Part shown: one piece after another, positions 63,767 through 64,000 of the stretch
Layout of the letters: every line of letters starts with the position of its first letter
Numbering within the stretch: the stretch's first letter is position 1
DNA from: Amycolatopsis benzoatilytica AK 16/65
GTDB taxonomy: Bacteria; Actinomycetota; Actinomycetes; Mycobacteriales; Pseudonocardiaceae
Assembly (NCBI RefSeq): GCF_000383915.1
Contig: NZ_KB912942.1
Span: forward strand, 1,710,561 to 1,774,560
Direction of reading: 5' to 3'
DNA length: 64,000 nt
Translations under genes and position numbers: made by a program
The notes under the pieces: model-generated
Told to the model about the DNA's origin: nothing
Seen by the model: only the letters and a program-made list of their open reading frames with translations
Databases searched by the model: none

Positions 63767-64000
63767 TCACGGAGTGCGCGGCCGAGTTCCGCCTCCGGCG
63801 TCGGCGGAGCGGAGATACCGGAACGGATCGCTCGAGGGACGTGCGCCGTTGTCCAGCCAACGCGCGAAGCCCGCCGGGTTGCGGCGTTCCAGCTCGTCGA
63901 GATAGCCCCGACGGGCGGTGACGACCGAGGCGTGCGCGTCTCCGTGGGTCCGCAGCAGCTGCAGGTAGCTGCGCTGCCAGAGCCGGCACAATTCCTCCAG
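63767..64000 (-). CDS. partial protein with the C-terminal domain of the 59937-60581 protein
   Basis: The last 77 codons of a minus-strand gene that begins beyond the right edge. The frame is open to position 64000 (LEELCRLWQRSYLQLL). GYLDELERRNPAGFARWLD and ARPSSDPFRYLRSADAG align with AYLDELERRDRRGFTKWLD and ARAAGDPRRFL of the protein at 59937-60581. Convergent with the zinc-ribbon gene, 9 bp apart. Confidence 0.8.
   Translation of the reverse strand: MEELCRLWQRSYLQLLRTHGDAHASVVTARRGYLDELERRNPAGFARWLDNGARPSSDPFRYLRSADAGGGTRPRTP

Overview
The window is GC-rich actinobacterial DNA, most likely Amycolatopsis or a close Pseudonocardiales relative. This is inferred from codon bias, frequent GTG starts in tightly packed genes, DevR/DosR homology to mycobacteria, and a dispersed 55-bp palindrome of a kind I associate with Amycolatopsis. 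I see no tRNA, rRNA, integrase, transposase or CRISPR array.

Almost the whole window reads as one large dormancy (hypoxia/redox stress) island. In Mycobacterium tuberculosis the corresponding DosR regulon is scattered over several loci; here its typical members lie side by side over about 60 kb. They are a DevR/DosR response regulator (47819-48460), a complete DevS/DosT-type heme-GAF histidine kinase (49588-51309), a second GAF kinase whose ATPase domain looks degenerate (46024-47724), ten universal stress proteins (USPs), six CBS-pair proteins, five Acg-type nitroreductases plus one degenerate relative, Hsp20, a CtpF-like P-type ATPase, an Rv2004c-like kinase/ATPase, an Rv1733c-like membrane protein and a DUF1876 (Rv1738-like) protein. 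About twenty imperfect inverted repeats resembling the DosR box (GGGACTTTNGTCCC-like) lie upstream of most transcription units, including devR.

Layout. (1) 1-2468: DUF6292-like fragment, zinc-ribbon protein, GAF-ANTAR regulator, second zinc-ribbon protein. (2) 2794-11036: FtsH with a small lipoprotein-like partner, alcohol dehydrogenase, Acg, a P1B-5 ATPase with a C-terminal hemerythrin domain, and a site-2 protease. (3) 11200-23905: a long plus-strand operon with a 56-residue protein, USP, flavodoxin, Hsp20, GNAT/acyl-CoA synthetase fusion, acetate kinase, degenerate Acg, CtpF-like ATPase, PEP synthase, USP and CBS-BON protein. (4) 24129-31619: dienelactone hydrolase, alcohol dehydrogenase, DoxX-like protein, USP, CBS-BON protein, NDH-2-like flavoprotein and Rv2004c-like protein. 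(5) 31804-43498: three consecutive USP/CBS operons carrying Acg, PPK2 polyphosphate kinase, CHAD protein and phosphoketolase. (6) 43611-45827: an SDR/MarR divergon and a DsbA-like protein. (7) 46024-52146: the sensor/regulator core. (8) 52326-60581: Acg with an ABC exporter and a degenerate beta-CASP protein, another Acg, a CBS protein, the Rv1733c-like protein and a USP. (9) 60817-64000: USP, two GAF-ANTAR regulators, a zinc-ribbon protein and a partial membrane protein.

Working model (inference). Heme-GAF kinases sense O2, NO or CO and phosphorylate DevR, which switches on the surrounding operons. Phosphoketolase plus acetate kinase would give ATP by substrate-level phosphorylation, the ADP-forming synthetase-like fusion and PEP synthase would handle acetate/acetyl-CoA and pyruvate/PEP, PPK2 and CHAD would handle polyphosphate, and USP/CBS proteins would sense adenylates. 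The two ends of the island carry the same GAF-ANTAR plus zinc-ribbon gene pair in opposite orientation.
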